Source: UBA8653 sp963978155
GTDB lineage: Bacteria > Planctomycetota > Phycisphaerae > Phycisphaerales > SM1A02
Assembly (NCBI GenBank): GCA_963978155.1
Contig: CAXBRK010000001.1
Span: 1 to 50,308, forward strand
DNA length: 50,308 nucleotides
Direction of reading: 5' to 3'
Notes under the pieces: generated by a model
What the model was told of the DNA's origin: nothing
The model's input: the letters and a program-made list of their open reading frames with translations, nothing else
The model's database searches: none
Made by a program: the position numbers and the translations under genes
Part shown: piece after piece, positions 17,511 to 25,830 of the stretch
How the letters are laid out: each line of letters starts with the position of its first letter
Numbering within the stretch: position 1 is the first letter of the stretch

Positions 17511-18108
17511 GCTTAAGACGTTGCAAGTCTTGTACCAGCTCCGCCCGATCCTCCTTGTGAAGGGCCCGAATGACATCCTGAAGGTCGACACCACCCAATG
17601 TGCTGTACAACCCCGCCGCTTTTTCGGGGCTCTCGGTGTACAGCATCAGCAATTGCTGCGCGGCTTCGGAAGGGAGCCCGGCATAATCCGCCGCCATCGC
17701 CTCCCCAATGGCAAACAAGTCCACTTCGGGATCCTCGTCGAGTTGTTTGCGTTGTGCGGCCACCACGCTTTCCAACGATGAAATGTCATCTTGCTGGCTG
17801 GCCAATTCCAGATCTTTCTCGGCGATCAAACGCTCCTGCTCTTTGACTTGGTCAAACAATTTGCCAATCACAAAATGCGACGAAGCAAAGACCTGCCCGT
17901 CCTCAGATTCGGCCACCAGCCTTTGGGGCTCGGATTGAATGTTGTCGCTTGGTTGAGTGGGCTGCAAGATGGCGGCAATCTGCTGCACTCGATTGGCATC
18001 AAGGCGACCTTCTACCCGCAACCAAGCCAGCAACGCCACGATCAGCAGGACGTTGACGATGGCGACTCCTCCGAGCACCCGAAACCATGGATTCTCGCTT
18101 TGCTTCAT
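17434..18108 (-). CDS. MotE-like flagellar protein (membrane anchor, coiled coil, MgtE_N-like end)
   Basis: A 224-aa protein with one N-terminal membrane helix (about 12-30), a coiled-coil stretch (85-125, Glu/Gln/Lys-rich) and a C-terminal domain (135-205) with ESPEKAAGLYSTLGGVDLQDVIRAL. That last pattern is that of MgtE-N/MotE proteins, which stabilise the motor or export apparatus in many flagellated bacteria. It starts 4 bp inside the end of fliJ, a position where motE-type genes are often found. Assignment by architecture and neighbourhood; I cannot separate MotE from a generic MgtE_N protein. Confidence 0.7.
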   Translation of the reverse strand: MKQSENPWFRVLGGVAIVNVLLIVALLAWLRVEGRLDANRVQQIAAILQPTQPSDNIQSEPQRLVAESEDGQVFASSHFVIGKLFDQVKEQERLIAEKDLELASQQDDISSLESVVAAQRKQLDEDPEVDLFAIGEAMAADYAGLPSEAAQQLLMLYTESPEKAAGLYSTLGGVDLQDVIRALHKEDRAELVQDLQRLKHEHASRARQPATISSAESPESVSPR

Positions 18109-18566
18109 GCCATCCTCCGTTGCTGGGTTGATTCAGACGCCATCCTTTGGGCAATCTCGTCCATTTCAATGTGTTCACGGCGTTGCACTTCCCGGCGGTG
18201 GGCCTCAAGGCGACGCTCGCGGAGTCTTTCGTACTGACGGCGTTCACGACGCACCACCGCCAGACGCTGCTCGGCTTCTCGGAAGGCGGGCTCGGCCGCC
18301 GCGATCTCCAAAACCAGCTGGTCCGCTTCACGGGTCCGCGCAAAAGTGCGGGCCGCCCGTTGACGAACTTGGTCTGGATTCACCAAACCAACCAGGTCGG
18401 AGGCCTGCTGCTGCAGATCTTCTTGGTTCAGCTGGGCAATCTCCCGAAGTCGATCTTGCTGCGCTGTTCGGGATCGCTGCAACACCGCCAATGCCTCATG
18501 GGCCGAACGCTCATCGGCCTCAAGTTTCCGCAAAAGGGCATCAAGCTGGAATCGGAAACCTGTCAT
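18105..18566 (-). CDS. fliJ: flagellar export protein FliJ
   Basis: A 153-aa, almost entirely helical coiled-coil protein, rich in Arg, Glu, Gln and Leu, starting FRFQLDALLRKLEADE, the usual FliJ beginning. FliJ is the central stalk that sits in the FliI ATPase ring and links it to FlhA. It overlaps fliI upstream and the MotE-like gene downstream by 4 bp each. Sequence conservation in this family is low; the call rests on size, coiled coil and position after fliI. Confidence 0.88.
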   Translation of the reverse strand: MTGFRFQLDALLRKLEADERSAHEALAVLQRSRTAQQDRLREIAQLNQEDLQQQASDLVGLVNPDQVRQRAARTFARTREADQLVLEIAAAEPAFREAEQRLAVVRRERRQYERLRERRLEAHRREVQRREHIEMDEIAQRMASESTQQRRMA

Positions 18567-19912
18567 CCATCACCTTCCAATGCACCGGCGATTTTCTGCA
18601 ACACGGCCAGGGTGGCGGGGTAATCCGATTGTTCGGTTGGCTCCTGGGTCAAAAACTGCTGCAAGACCGATTCGAGTTGGACCGCCCGATCACGCAAGGG
18701 ATGACTGCCGGGTTGGTACGCCCCCACCGCACGGAGCTCGGCCACCTCGTCCAGTTCGGCAAAGCCCGCTCGCATCGTTCGGGCACTCTGTCGGTGAATG
18801 GGATCACAAATCCGCTCCATCAACCGGGAACGGGACCCAACTGGATCGATGGCCGGGAACTGACCCGCATCCGCGCGGCGCCGATCCAACCGAATGTGAC
18901 CGTCCAACAAACCACGGACCGCATCTCCGATGGGCTCGGTTTCATCATCCCCTTCAACCAACACGGTAAACAGACCAGTGATGCCCACTGAACCCTGCGG
19001 TCCATTGATTCGTCCCGCCCGTTCCACCAGTTCGGCCAAATGTTGGAAGACCGAAGGCGGGTAGCCACGGGTGGCTGGCGGTTCACCGGCCGCCAAGCCA
19101 AGTTGACGCACGGCATGGGCCACGCGCGTCAAGGAATCCATCACCAACAATGTTTCTTGTCCGCCAGCCCGGAATCCTTCGGCGATCGCGCATGCTGCCT
19201 TGGCCGCCCGCAATCGCCGCAGAGGTGTTTCCTCTCCAGTCGCCACCACCACCACCGACCTCGCGAGACCTTCGGGTCCCAGCACATCATCAACGAACTC
19301 TCGCACTTCCCGGCTTCGTTCCCCGACCAAAGCGATCACACTGACCTCAACTTCGGCATGACGAACAATTTGCCCCAGAAGGGTGCTCTTTCCAACGCCT
19401 GGTCCCGCAAAAATCCCCATGCGTTGGCCCGCCCCCACGGTGGCCATCGCATCGATGGCGCGGACACCGGTTGGCAAAGGTGCTTCGATCAATGGACGCT
19501 CCAACGCCAAAGGTGTTGGGTTGGCCAATGGGCGCTGGGGCAAAGACGTCAGAGGTGGACCTCCGTCAATCGGACAGCCCCGCGCATCGATCACGCGTCC
19601 CAGCAACTCGGGGCCAAAACCAATCCCTACGCCAAGTTGAGCTGCAACCACGCGATCACCGGGCTTCAAACCATCAGCGGGTTGATCCAAGGCCACGACC
19701 ACGTCCTCTTCAGAAGCGGCGACAACCTCACCCCCAACACCAGACGCAAAGCACACTGGATGCCCCACGCCCACCAACAAATCACGAACCTTCACGGCGT
19801 CGCTGCGAACTTCAGAGACCGTCCCCGACCGAAGAAATGGATCGACGGTGGCAATGCGGTCTCGGACCAGACCGGAGAATTCGGACAAGGTCTTGTGGGC
19901 CGTCACGGTCAC
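18563..19912 (-). CDS. fliI: flagellum-specific ATPase FliI
   Basis: Hexameric ATPase of the flagellar type III export apparatus, related to F1-beta. Walker A AGPGVGKST is at 169-177. Walker B is LLVMDSLTRVAHAVRQLGLAAGEPPATRGYPPSVF (near 255-290), the diagnostic FliI/SctN stretch. The 449-aa length is normal. It overlaps fliH and fliJ by 4 bp each within a tightly coupled operon. Confidence 0.97.
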   Translation of the reverse strand: MTVTAHKTLSEFSGLVRDRIATVDPFLRSGTVSEVRSDAVKVRDLLVGVGHPVCFASGVGGEVVAASEEDVVVALDQPADGLKPGDRVVAAQLGVGIGFGPELLGRVIDARGCPIDGGPPLTSLPQRPLANPTPLALERPLIEAPLPTGVRAIDAMATVGAGQRMGIFAGPGVGKSTLLGQIVRHAEVEVSVIALVGERSREVREFVDDVLGPEGLARSVVVVATGEETPLRRLRAAKAACAIAEGFRAGGQETLLVMDSLTRVAHAVRQLGLAAGEPPATRGYPPSVFQHLAELVERAGRINGPQGSVGITGLFTVLVEGDDETEPIGDAVRGLLDGHIRLDRRRADAGQFPAIDPVGSRSRLMERICDPIHRQSARTMRAGFAELDEVAELRAVGAYQPGSHPLRDRAVQLESVLQQFLTQEPTEQSDYPATLAVLQKIAGALEGDG

Positions 19913-20577
19913 GACAACAGCTCCTCCGCCAATCGATCGATCGCTTCAGAGATCCGTCCGTCGATCACCCCGGTGCCATGCTCCAGTCGAACATCTCCCG
20001 GTTGCAAAGCCTCGTCGGGCAACAACTCAACCCGTTCACGGGGACCAAGAGCCTGCAGCAAAGAGGGCAAATCCAATTGCATTCGCTGGTGGGCATCAGG
20101 CGAAACATAGAGACGAAGGCTTCTTGGAGCCGGGACTTGCTGCGCCAAAGCCAACGCATGGTCACGAACCAACTCGGGACGCGCGAGGGCCGCGGTGGGG
20201 AGGATCTTTCGCACCAGATCCTCCACCACTTCGGGCACCACACGGGCAAAGGCTGATTCGCATGATTCGGTTTGCGCGATCACATCAACAACAGCTTGCT
20301 GAAGTTGATCGATCAGAGCCTGCAATTCATCGGATCGAGCGGCTTCCGCCTGTCGTATTCCTTCTGCACGTCCCTCCTCTAAACCGGCGGCATAGCCTTC
20401 GTCAAACCCAGACGTCTTGGCCTCGTCACGAAGCGTTTGGGCCTCTTGCGCTGCCCGGTCTCGGACCACTTGGGCCTGCGCTTCAGCTTGCTGACGAACT
20501 CGGCGGGTGGAGTCGCCGAGTTCAGACAGGTCAATCAGCAGAGGTTCGGCTCGAGATGCCGCTTTCCGCAAACCCAT
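19909..20577 (-). CDS. fliH: flagellar assembly protein FliH
   Basis: Regulator that holds FliI at the export gate. It has 222 aa. The N-terminal half is an Ala/Glu/Arg/Gln-rich helix with the segment GFDEGYAAGLEEGRAEGIRQAEA, carrying the glycine-spaced repeats of FliH. The C-terminal half (about 110-220) is the FliH/V-ATPase-E-like domain. The ATG shares one base with the fliG stop (TAATG). Confidence 0.92.
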   Translation of the reverse strand: MGLRKAASRAEPLLIDLSELGDSTRRVRQQAEAQAQVVRDRAAQEAQTLRDEAKTSGFDEGYAAGLEEGRAEGIRQAEAARSDELQALIDQLQQAVVDVIAQTESCESAFARVVPEVVEDLVRKILPTAALARPELVRDHALALAQQVPAPRSLRLYVSPDAHQRMQLDLPSLLQALGPRERVELLPDEALQPGDVRLEHGTGVIDGRISEAIDRLAEELLS

Positions 20578-21581
20578 TAAAGGAACTCCTCGTCACCACC
20601 CAGCGAGATGGTGCCTTCTTGTTCGAGTTGACGGGCATGCTTGATGATTTCAGCCTGCTTCTCACGGACGTCCTTCACTTTGACCCGACCCGATCGGTAC
20701 TCGTCCAAGGCCTCTTCAAACGAAGTGGTGGCTTTGTCGCCAAGGTTGGCCAACACCATGTCCTGTTGTTCGGGAGATTCGTACGTCGCAAGCGCCAACT
20801 CGGGGGGCGTGAATCCCTTGGTGAATACTTCTTCGAATTCTTTGCCTTCGAGAGCGAACAGATCTTCGAACTTCAACAACAGCTCTTGAATCTGTCTACG
20901 CAGAGGCTCTTCGAACTGCTCCAAGATGGCCACCTGCTGTTCGGGCGTCAAACCACCGATCATGCTGGCCACGGTGTCGGCCCCTCCGATTTCCTCGGCC
21001 TGGCTTTTGGTCATGGTTTGCAAGCGACTGTTCAGAGCATCTTCAACCAAAGCAACGGTTTCCGGAACCATTCGATCCATGGTCGCGATGCGCTGGGCCA
21101 CCTCGGCGGCCAAATCGGTTTCCAAAGCCGCCATGACATCTTGCTGCTGGGTGGTTGGCAAGTGAGAAAGGATGACCGCCAACGTCTGGGGATGTTCGTC
21201 TCGGATGAACTCCAAGAGCTTTGCACCTCCCAGTTTGCTGGCCACCGAAGAGAATGGCTTGCGGCGCGGGGCCTTCCGTTCGATTGGGGCCATGATTCGA
21301 CCCGCCTCTTCGGAGTCAACGGCGCCTTCGACGAACGCTCGCGCTTGTGCGTGCCCACCGTGACGGACGTATCGGTTCTCCATGCGGGTCTCATAGAAGC
21401 CATCAATGGCCACTTTGACCTCTTCACGAGAGGCGGATTCGATGGCATTCAGCTCTTCGGCCAGCATTCGGACTTCTTCGGGAAAGTCACCCAGCCGATC
21501 TTGCATCACCTGCTTCGCTTCAGGCGACAAACTCAGCCAAACCAGAGCGGCTTGACGCTTGGAATCCATGGCATCTTTCAT
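20577..21581 (-). CDS. fliG: flagellar motor switch protein FliG
   Basis: Rotor component of the C-ring that meets the stator. It has 334 aa. The middle domain carries the EHPQT motif (FIRDEHPQTLAVILSHLP) and the MIGGLTPEQQVAILEQFEE region. The C-terminal torque helix region (KFEDLFALEGKEFEEVFTKGFTPPELALA) keeps several charged residues. It overlaps fliF by ATGA. fliM and fliN, the other C-ring genes, are not in this window. Confidence 0.96.
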   Translation of the reverse strand: MKDAMDSKRQAALVWLSLSPEAKQVMQDRLGDFPEEVRMLAEELNAIESASREEVKVAIDGFYETRMENRYVRHGGHAQARAFVEGAVDSEEAGRIMAPIERKAPRRKPFSSVASKLGGAKLLEFIRDEHPQTLAVILSHLPTTQQQDVMAALETDLAAEVAQRIATMDRMVPETVALVEDALNSRLQTMTKSQAEEIGGADTVASMIGGLTPEQQVAILEQFEEPLRRQIQELLLKFEDLFALEGKEFEEVFTKGFTPPELALATYESPEQQDMVLANLGDKATTSFEEALDEYRSGRVKVKDVREKQAEIIKHARQLEQEGTISLGGDEEFL

Positions 21582-23122
21582 GCGGCCGGCTCCTTCCCAC
21601 GGACCAGTCCCAGGAAGCCCGCCACCGCTTCATCCGGATTTTCCTTGATCAGGGCTTCGATGTCTTTCAACCGGGCTTGTTCGGCTTCGTCGAGATCAAG
21701 TTCTTCCAAGAAGCTTGAATCGGCCGGAGCATCACCACCACCTGAAGTCGCGAGAACCCGCCAGAGCACCAACAACACCGCCACGCCCAACACCCCCGCC
21801 AGCAGATTGTCGGTCCAAGCGGCAAAGCCCGAGGCTTCACCGACCGTGAGCACGCCGTTCGATGGCAAGGGGCTGCCCGCAAGACGGCCCAGGTCATCCA
21901 AGACGACTTCGACCGTGCCTTCTTCTGGAGGAATGATGCCTTCCAAGCCTTTTTGAATTTTGGCAATGTCGGCTTCGATGCTTTGGTCATACGCCGCAAC
22001 TTCACCATCGCTTGAATCCGCCGCTGGTGCGGCAGCCGCAAACACCGCCCGAGGGATGCGAACAAAGCACGAGATGCGTTCGATCTTGGTGCCAGAGTCC
22101 AATTCACTGAATGTGGACTCCCCGGGCAATGCGTTCAACATTCGCCGAGACTGCTCACGTTCCGAACGGGCCATGCGGGTTGGCGGCGACACGGACGTAC
22201 CGGTGTTGGCCCGAATGCCTGGCGTACCGCCCGCAGGCTCGACCGGCTCGGCCGAAGACTCGGTGGATTCCATTTCAACGGTCTTCCCATCCTCCAAACT
22301 TCTCCGTTCGGTCCGGCGCCGATCGGCATTGGTCGTCACCCGAACCAGAACCTTGATCCCAGGAATATCACTGAGGAAATCTCGAATGTCGGCCTCGTAT
22401 CGATCTTCAAGCGACTGGGCCAACCGCTGGGCCGCGGAACCACTGCGGCTCGGGGTTTCCACTGGGACCAGCATGCCACTGGCGGCATCGGTCACGCGGA
22501 CGGTCTCAAGCACCAGACCCGGAACCGCACCAGCAACCAGACCAGCCGCGCTGGTGGCCAACTCGACGGAAACTTCACCAGAACGGGAACGCAACTGAAC
22601 GGAAGCGGTTGGTACCACCGCACTGCGTCCCAGCCCACGGCGGTTGGGCTGGGCAATCACCACTTCAGCGGCCGACACATCGTCAAAGTTGGACAAGATG
22701 TTGGAGAGCCGGTTTTGAGTGGCCACCAGCAAGCGGGTGCGATAGCTCTCATCCGATTCGAACGGGCTGCGCTCACCGATGGCACTCTCCATGTCCAATC
22801 GCTGAGGATCAAGAACCCCCGACTCCGCAAGACGTGCTTCGACCAGGGCCCGGTCTTGATTGGCAACGTAAATCTCGTTGTCACCCCGGACCTCGTGGGT
22901 GATCTGAGCCTGTTGAATTTTGGTCAGGGCGACTTGGAATGCTTTGGGGTCACGGTTCTTCAGCCCAACGGGCACCAAGGGGTCACCTTGCAAAGCCGTG
23001 ACGGCAAACCAGACCACGCCGACCAGAACCACCGCGCCCATGGCTGCAAGCATTCTTGCTTGAGGATCAAGGGCACCAAGTTTGGTGCGGAGAGATTGAA
23101 CAGAATCAGCGATTGTCGCCAT
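21578..23122 (-). CDS. fliF: flagellar MS-ring protein FliF
   Basis: Inner-membrane MS-ring subunit, 514 aa. Membrane helices lie near 21-45 (MLAAMGAVVLVGVVWFAV) and near 435-455 (NLLAGVLGVAVLLVLWRVL). Between them are the YscJ/FliF ring-building domains (GDNEIYVANQDRALVEARLAESG; SNFDDVSAAEVVIAQPNR). The acidic C-terminus after the second helix (about 470-514) is the FliG-binding tail. The length is typical. Confidence 0.96.
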   Translation of the reverse strand: MATIADSVQSLRTKLGALDPQARMLAAMGAVVLVGVVWFAVTALQGDPLVPVGLKNRDPKAFQVALTKIQQAQITHEVRGDNEIYVANQDRALVEARLAESGVLDPQRLDMESAIGERSPFESDESYRTRLLVATQNRLSNILSNFDDVSAAEVVIAQPNRRGLGRSAVVPTASVQLRSRSGEVSVELATSAAGLVAGAVPGLVLETVRVTDAASGMLVPVETPSRSGSAAQRLAQSLEDRYEADIRDFLSDIPGIKVLVRVTTNADRRRTERRSLEDGKTVEMESTESSAEPVEPAGGTPGIRANTGTSVSPPTRMARSEREQSRRMLNALPGESTFSELDSGTKIERISCFVRIPRAVFAAAAPAADSSDGEVAAYDQSIEADIAKIQKGLEGIIPPEEGTVEVVLDDLGRLAGSPLPSNGVLTVGEASGFAAWTDNLLAGVLGVAVLLVLWRVLATSGGGDAPADSSFLEELDLDEAEQARLKDIEALIKENPDEAVAGFLGLVRGKEPAA

Positions 23123-23206
23123 GCGGGCCTCCGTGCCGACCGGTGAGACACCATGAGTGCCGCACCACCGGGCCTCCTGCCCGATGTGGTCACAGATTCA
23201 TCGGCA

Positions 23207-23521
23207 TTACGGCCTGACTTGCTTGATTTCTTCTATGGCTTCGAGCAATTGATTCCGAACTTGGACCACCATCCGGACCGCGGCATCGGCTTCTCGGGTC
23301 TGTTCCACCACGGTTTCAAGATCACTTCGCTTGCCGGCCGCAAAATCTTCTTGGGCCTGCTCAGCTCGCACCGAGAGGGCGTTGACCGCTTCGAGCTGAT
23401 CGCGGAGAACATTTCCAAATTCTTTCCCATTGGAATCAACAGACTTAGGTGCCCCAGTGGGATTGGGGAGTCCGGCGGGTCGAATCAAACCAATGGGATC
23501 AGGAGGTACTGGGCTGGTCAT
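23207..23521 (-). CDS. fliE: flagellar hook-basal body complex protein FliE
   Basis: A 104-aa adaptor joining the MS ring to the rod. The family core is present: FGNVLRDQLEAVNALSVRAEQAQEDFAAG, then VEQTREADAAVRMVVQVRNQLLEAIEEIK. The ATG at 23521 has AGGAG seven bases upstream. It sits between flgC and fliF, the standard flgB-flgC-fliE-fliF order. Confidence 0.95.
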   Translation of the reverse strand: MTSPVPPDPIGLIRPAGLPNPTGAPKSVDSNGKEFGNVLRDQLEAVNALSVRAEQAQEDFAAGKRSDLETVVEQTREADAAVRMVVQVRNQLLEAIEEIKQVRP

Positions 23522-23535
23522 TCTGATGCTCCTGT

Positions 23536-23925
23536 TCAGGCAATAAGCTCGATGGCCGTTTGAATCATGGACTTGCCAATCTCGGCGGCCTGCGCGTTGG
23601 CTTGATACGAGCGAAGGGCCACCATGGCCTCGAGATTTTCCACAACCGGATCGACGTTGGGCACCTCAACATACCCATCGGCGTTGGCAAAGGCGTGGGT
23701 TGGGTCAAATTTCATCCGCAGCGGCGCATCGCTGATGCGAACCTCGGCGGCGCGAACCCCCCCTTGTTCATTGGGCTCGAAGACAATTTCACGCCGTTCG
23801 TAGGGGGCGTAGTTGCCCTCAGCATCAAGCAGGGTGAACTGGTGGGCCAGATTTTGCGACGCCACTTCCAGACGGCGCCGCTGGGCAATCATGCCACTGG
23901 TCGAAATGCTCAGAGAGAGATCCAT
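23536..23925 (-). CDS. flgC: flagellar basal-body rod protein FlgC
   Basis: Proximal rod protein, 129 aa. The N-terminus (SLSISTSGMIAQRRRLEVASQNLAH) is the rod signature. The C-terminus shows the FlgC motif VPNVDPVVENLEAMVALRSYQANAQA. The length fits the family (about 135). It follows flgB closely. Confidence 0.96.
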   Translation of the reverse strand: MDLSLSISTSGMIAQRRRLEVASQNLAHQFTLLDAEGNYAPYERREIVFEPNEQGGVRAAEVRISDAPLRMKFDPTHAFANADGYVEVPNVDPVVENLEAMVALRSYQANAQAAEIGKSMIQTAIELIA

Positions 23926-23962
23926 GGTTCATCCTGTCCTATGCGTTCGCCCAGTGGGCAGA

Positions 23963-24373
23963 TCAAAGTCGTCCTCGGGTGACGGTGCCAAGCATGTCCC
24001 AGCGGCCACGAATCATGCCGGCCAAAGCGCGGAACCGAAGGAGGTTTGAGGTCATTCGTTGGGCCAATACTTCGTGGGACCGGTCAGAACCATCGTGTGA
24101 CAGCAATTCGCCCCCAATCGCAACCTGGGAGGGTGCGGTCGCCGAAAGCAGTTTGGGGTCCAAGCGGGCAGCATCCACATCACGCTTGGCCTCGATGGCC
24201 TCGGACAATGATGCTTCAAACGAGGCCACATCGAGATCTTGGGGACGAAAGTTTGGGGTGTCCAAATTGGCCACTGAGTCCGCCAGGACTTCGTGTCGCT
24301 GGGCGCTGAACCGAAATGCGGCATGGAGGGCGCCGAGACTGCCGGGTGCCGAATTGTGAACTGGTGTGGTCAT
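23963..24373 (-). CDS. flgB: flagellar basal-body rod protein FlgB
   Basis: Proximal rod protein, 136 aa, with the rod signature FRFSAQRHEVLADSVANLDTPNFRP and a C-terminal helix (LAQRMTSNLLRFRALAGMIRGRWDMLG). It is the first gene of the structural flagellar block. A sigma-54-type promoter lies just upstream (24392-24407). The predicted start point leaves only about 8 bases before ATG 24373, with GAGG two bases before it. Confidence 0.95.
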   Translation of the reverse strand: MTTPVHNSAPGSLGALHAAFRFSAQRHEVLADSVANLDTPNFRPQDLDVASFEASLSEAIEAKRDVDAARLDPKLLSATAPSQVAIGGELLSHDGSDRSHEVLAQRMTSNLLRFRALAGMIRGRWDMLGTVTRGRL

Positions 24374-24391
24374 GGCCTCATGTTCCTGTCC

Positions 24392-24407
24392 TGCAAATCG
24401 CGTTCCG
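24392..24407 (-). promoter_or_regulatory. sigma-54 (RpoN) promoter before flgB
   Basis: On the minus strand the sequence reads CGGAACG, four bases (CGAT), TTGCA. It has the invariant GG and GC exactly ten bases apart and matches the TGGCACG-N4-TTGCA consensus at most positions. It falls in the 35-bp gap between the regulator gene and flgB. The adjacent gene encodes a sigma-54 activator. Confidence 0.7.
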
Positions 24408-24408
24408 A

Positions 24409-25830
24409 CTATCGATCTTGGGCAATGAGCCCCTCATCCTTCCACTTGCGCAATTTCAGCCCCAAGGTCCGAACTCCAATGCGCAAAGCCCGCGCGGTGT
24501 TCTGGCGATGGCCGCCACAAGCCTCCAGCGTGGCCAGGATGGTTTCGCGCTCAAGAACCTCAAGCGTCTTGCCCTGACCGTCACACACCCAAGTGGGCAA
24601 CGACGAAGATTCGGGGCTCGCAGCGGCCGGAATTTCAATCTCAACCGCCACTTCTTCTCCGCCGCTGCTTCCACCGAGCCATGGAGCAACCACACGCCCG
24701 GGAACTTCTGAACTGCGGCACAACACCGCCGCCCGCTCACAAATGTTCCGCAACTCACGGACATTGCCCGGCCAGTTGTAGGACACCAGCGCTTGCTGGG
24801 CATCGGCGGCCAACGACGGCACCGGGCGGCCATCCCGACGGGCGGCCGCCGCCAAGAAGCGGTCGGCAAGAACGATGATGTCTTCCCGGCGATCACGCAA
24901 AGGCGGCAAATGCACGGGCAACACATTCAAGCGGTACAACAAGTCCTCGCGGAACCGGCCCGCCCGGACTTCGGCCGCCAAGTCACGATTGGTGGCTGCG
25001 ATCACCCGAACATCGGTTCGAATCGAACGGCTTGCGCCGACCCGTTCAAACGTTCGCTCTTGAAGAACCCGGAGCAATTTGGACTGCAATGCCAAATCAA
25101 GTTCCCCGATTTCATCGAGCAACAGGGTGCCGCCATCAGCCAGCTCAAAACGCCCAAGGCGGCGTTCCGCCGCGCCCGTGAAGGCCCCCTTCTCGTGGCC
25201 GAAGAGTTCGCTTTCCAGCAAAGGACCCGGCAAAGCCGCGCAGTTGACGGCCAAGAAACCACCATCTTTTCGTGGAGAATGCTCGTGGATCCATTTGGCG
25301 GCCACCTCTTTGCCCACGCCTGACTCGCCGGTAAGGAGCACATCAGCATTGGCTTCGGCAATGACTTCAAGCTGGGCCACCACATTCTGCATGGCGGGAG
25401 CACTGGCCACCATGTCGACTTCTTCGGATTGCCCCGCAGCCCGCAGGGTCTGGTTTTCTTTCCGCATGGCCCCATGCTCGAGTGCTCGCGACACCGCCAG
25501 TTGCAATTCATCACCGTGGAACGGCTTGGTCACAAAGTCCCAAGCACCAGCCCGCATGGCCTCGACCGCTTTCTCAATGGATCCGTACGCCGTCATCAAG
25601 ATGACCGGCATGTGTTCATCTCGCTCTCGGATGGCGTGCAACAATTCCAGCCCATCCATTCCGGGCATGGACAAATCGGTAATCACCAAGTCGATTTTTC
25701 GCTTGTCCAGTTGCTCCAGAGCGGAAGCCCCATCTGAAGCCGGGCACACACCGTGACCCGATCGAGCCAACGTGAGACCGACACCATCACGGACGACTTC
25801 CTTGTCATCCACTACAAGAATCCGAGCCAT
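24409..25830 (-). CDS. sigma-54-dependent response regulator (NtrC/FlgR/FleR type)
   Basis: A 473-aa activator with three domains. The receiver (1-120) has the acidic pair Asp8/Asp9, phospho-acceptor Asp52, Thr80 and Lys102. The AAA+ domain (about 140-380) has Walker A GESGVGKE at 168-175, the sigma-54-contacting loop GAFTGA at 215-220 and Walker B GGTLLLDE at 233-240. The Fis-type HTH is at the C-terminus (ATLEACGGHRQNTARALRIGV). It shares one base (TGATG) with the kinase gene upstream. Its position beside a sigma-54 promoter and the flagellar genes argues that it is their activator, like FlgR or FleR. Confidence 0.95.
   Translation of the reverse strand: MARILVVDDKEVVRDGVGLTLARSGHGVCPASDGASALEQLDKRKIDLVITDLSMPGMDGLELLHAIRERDEHMPVILMTAYGSIEKAVEAMRAGAWDFVTKPFHGDELQLAVSRALEHGAMRKENQTLRAAGQSEEVDMVASAPAMQNVVAQLEVIAEANADVLLTGESGVGKEVAAKWIHEHSPRKDGGFLAVNCAALPGPLLESELFGHEKGAFTGAAERRLGRFELADGGTLLLDEIGELDLALQSKLLRVLQERTFERVGASRSIRTDVRVIAATNRDLAAEVRAGRFREDLLYRLNVLPVHLPPLRDRREDIIVLADRFLAAAARRDGRPVPSLAADAQQALVSYNWPGNVRELRNICERAAVLCRSSEVPGRVVAPWLGGSSGGEEVAVEIEIPAAASPESSSLPTWVCDGQGKTLEVLERETILATLEACGGHRQNTARALRIGVRTLGLKLRKWKDEGLIAQDR

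Noticed and set aside
19848..21956. A 702-codon plus-strand frame antisense to fliI, fliH, fliG and fliF
   Set aside because: The minus strand encodes clear FliF, FliG, FliH and FliI with overlapping stops and starts; the antisense product has no recognisable domain and typical frame-shadow composition (His/Arg/Gln-rich).
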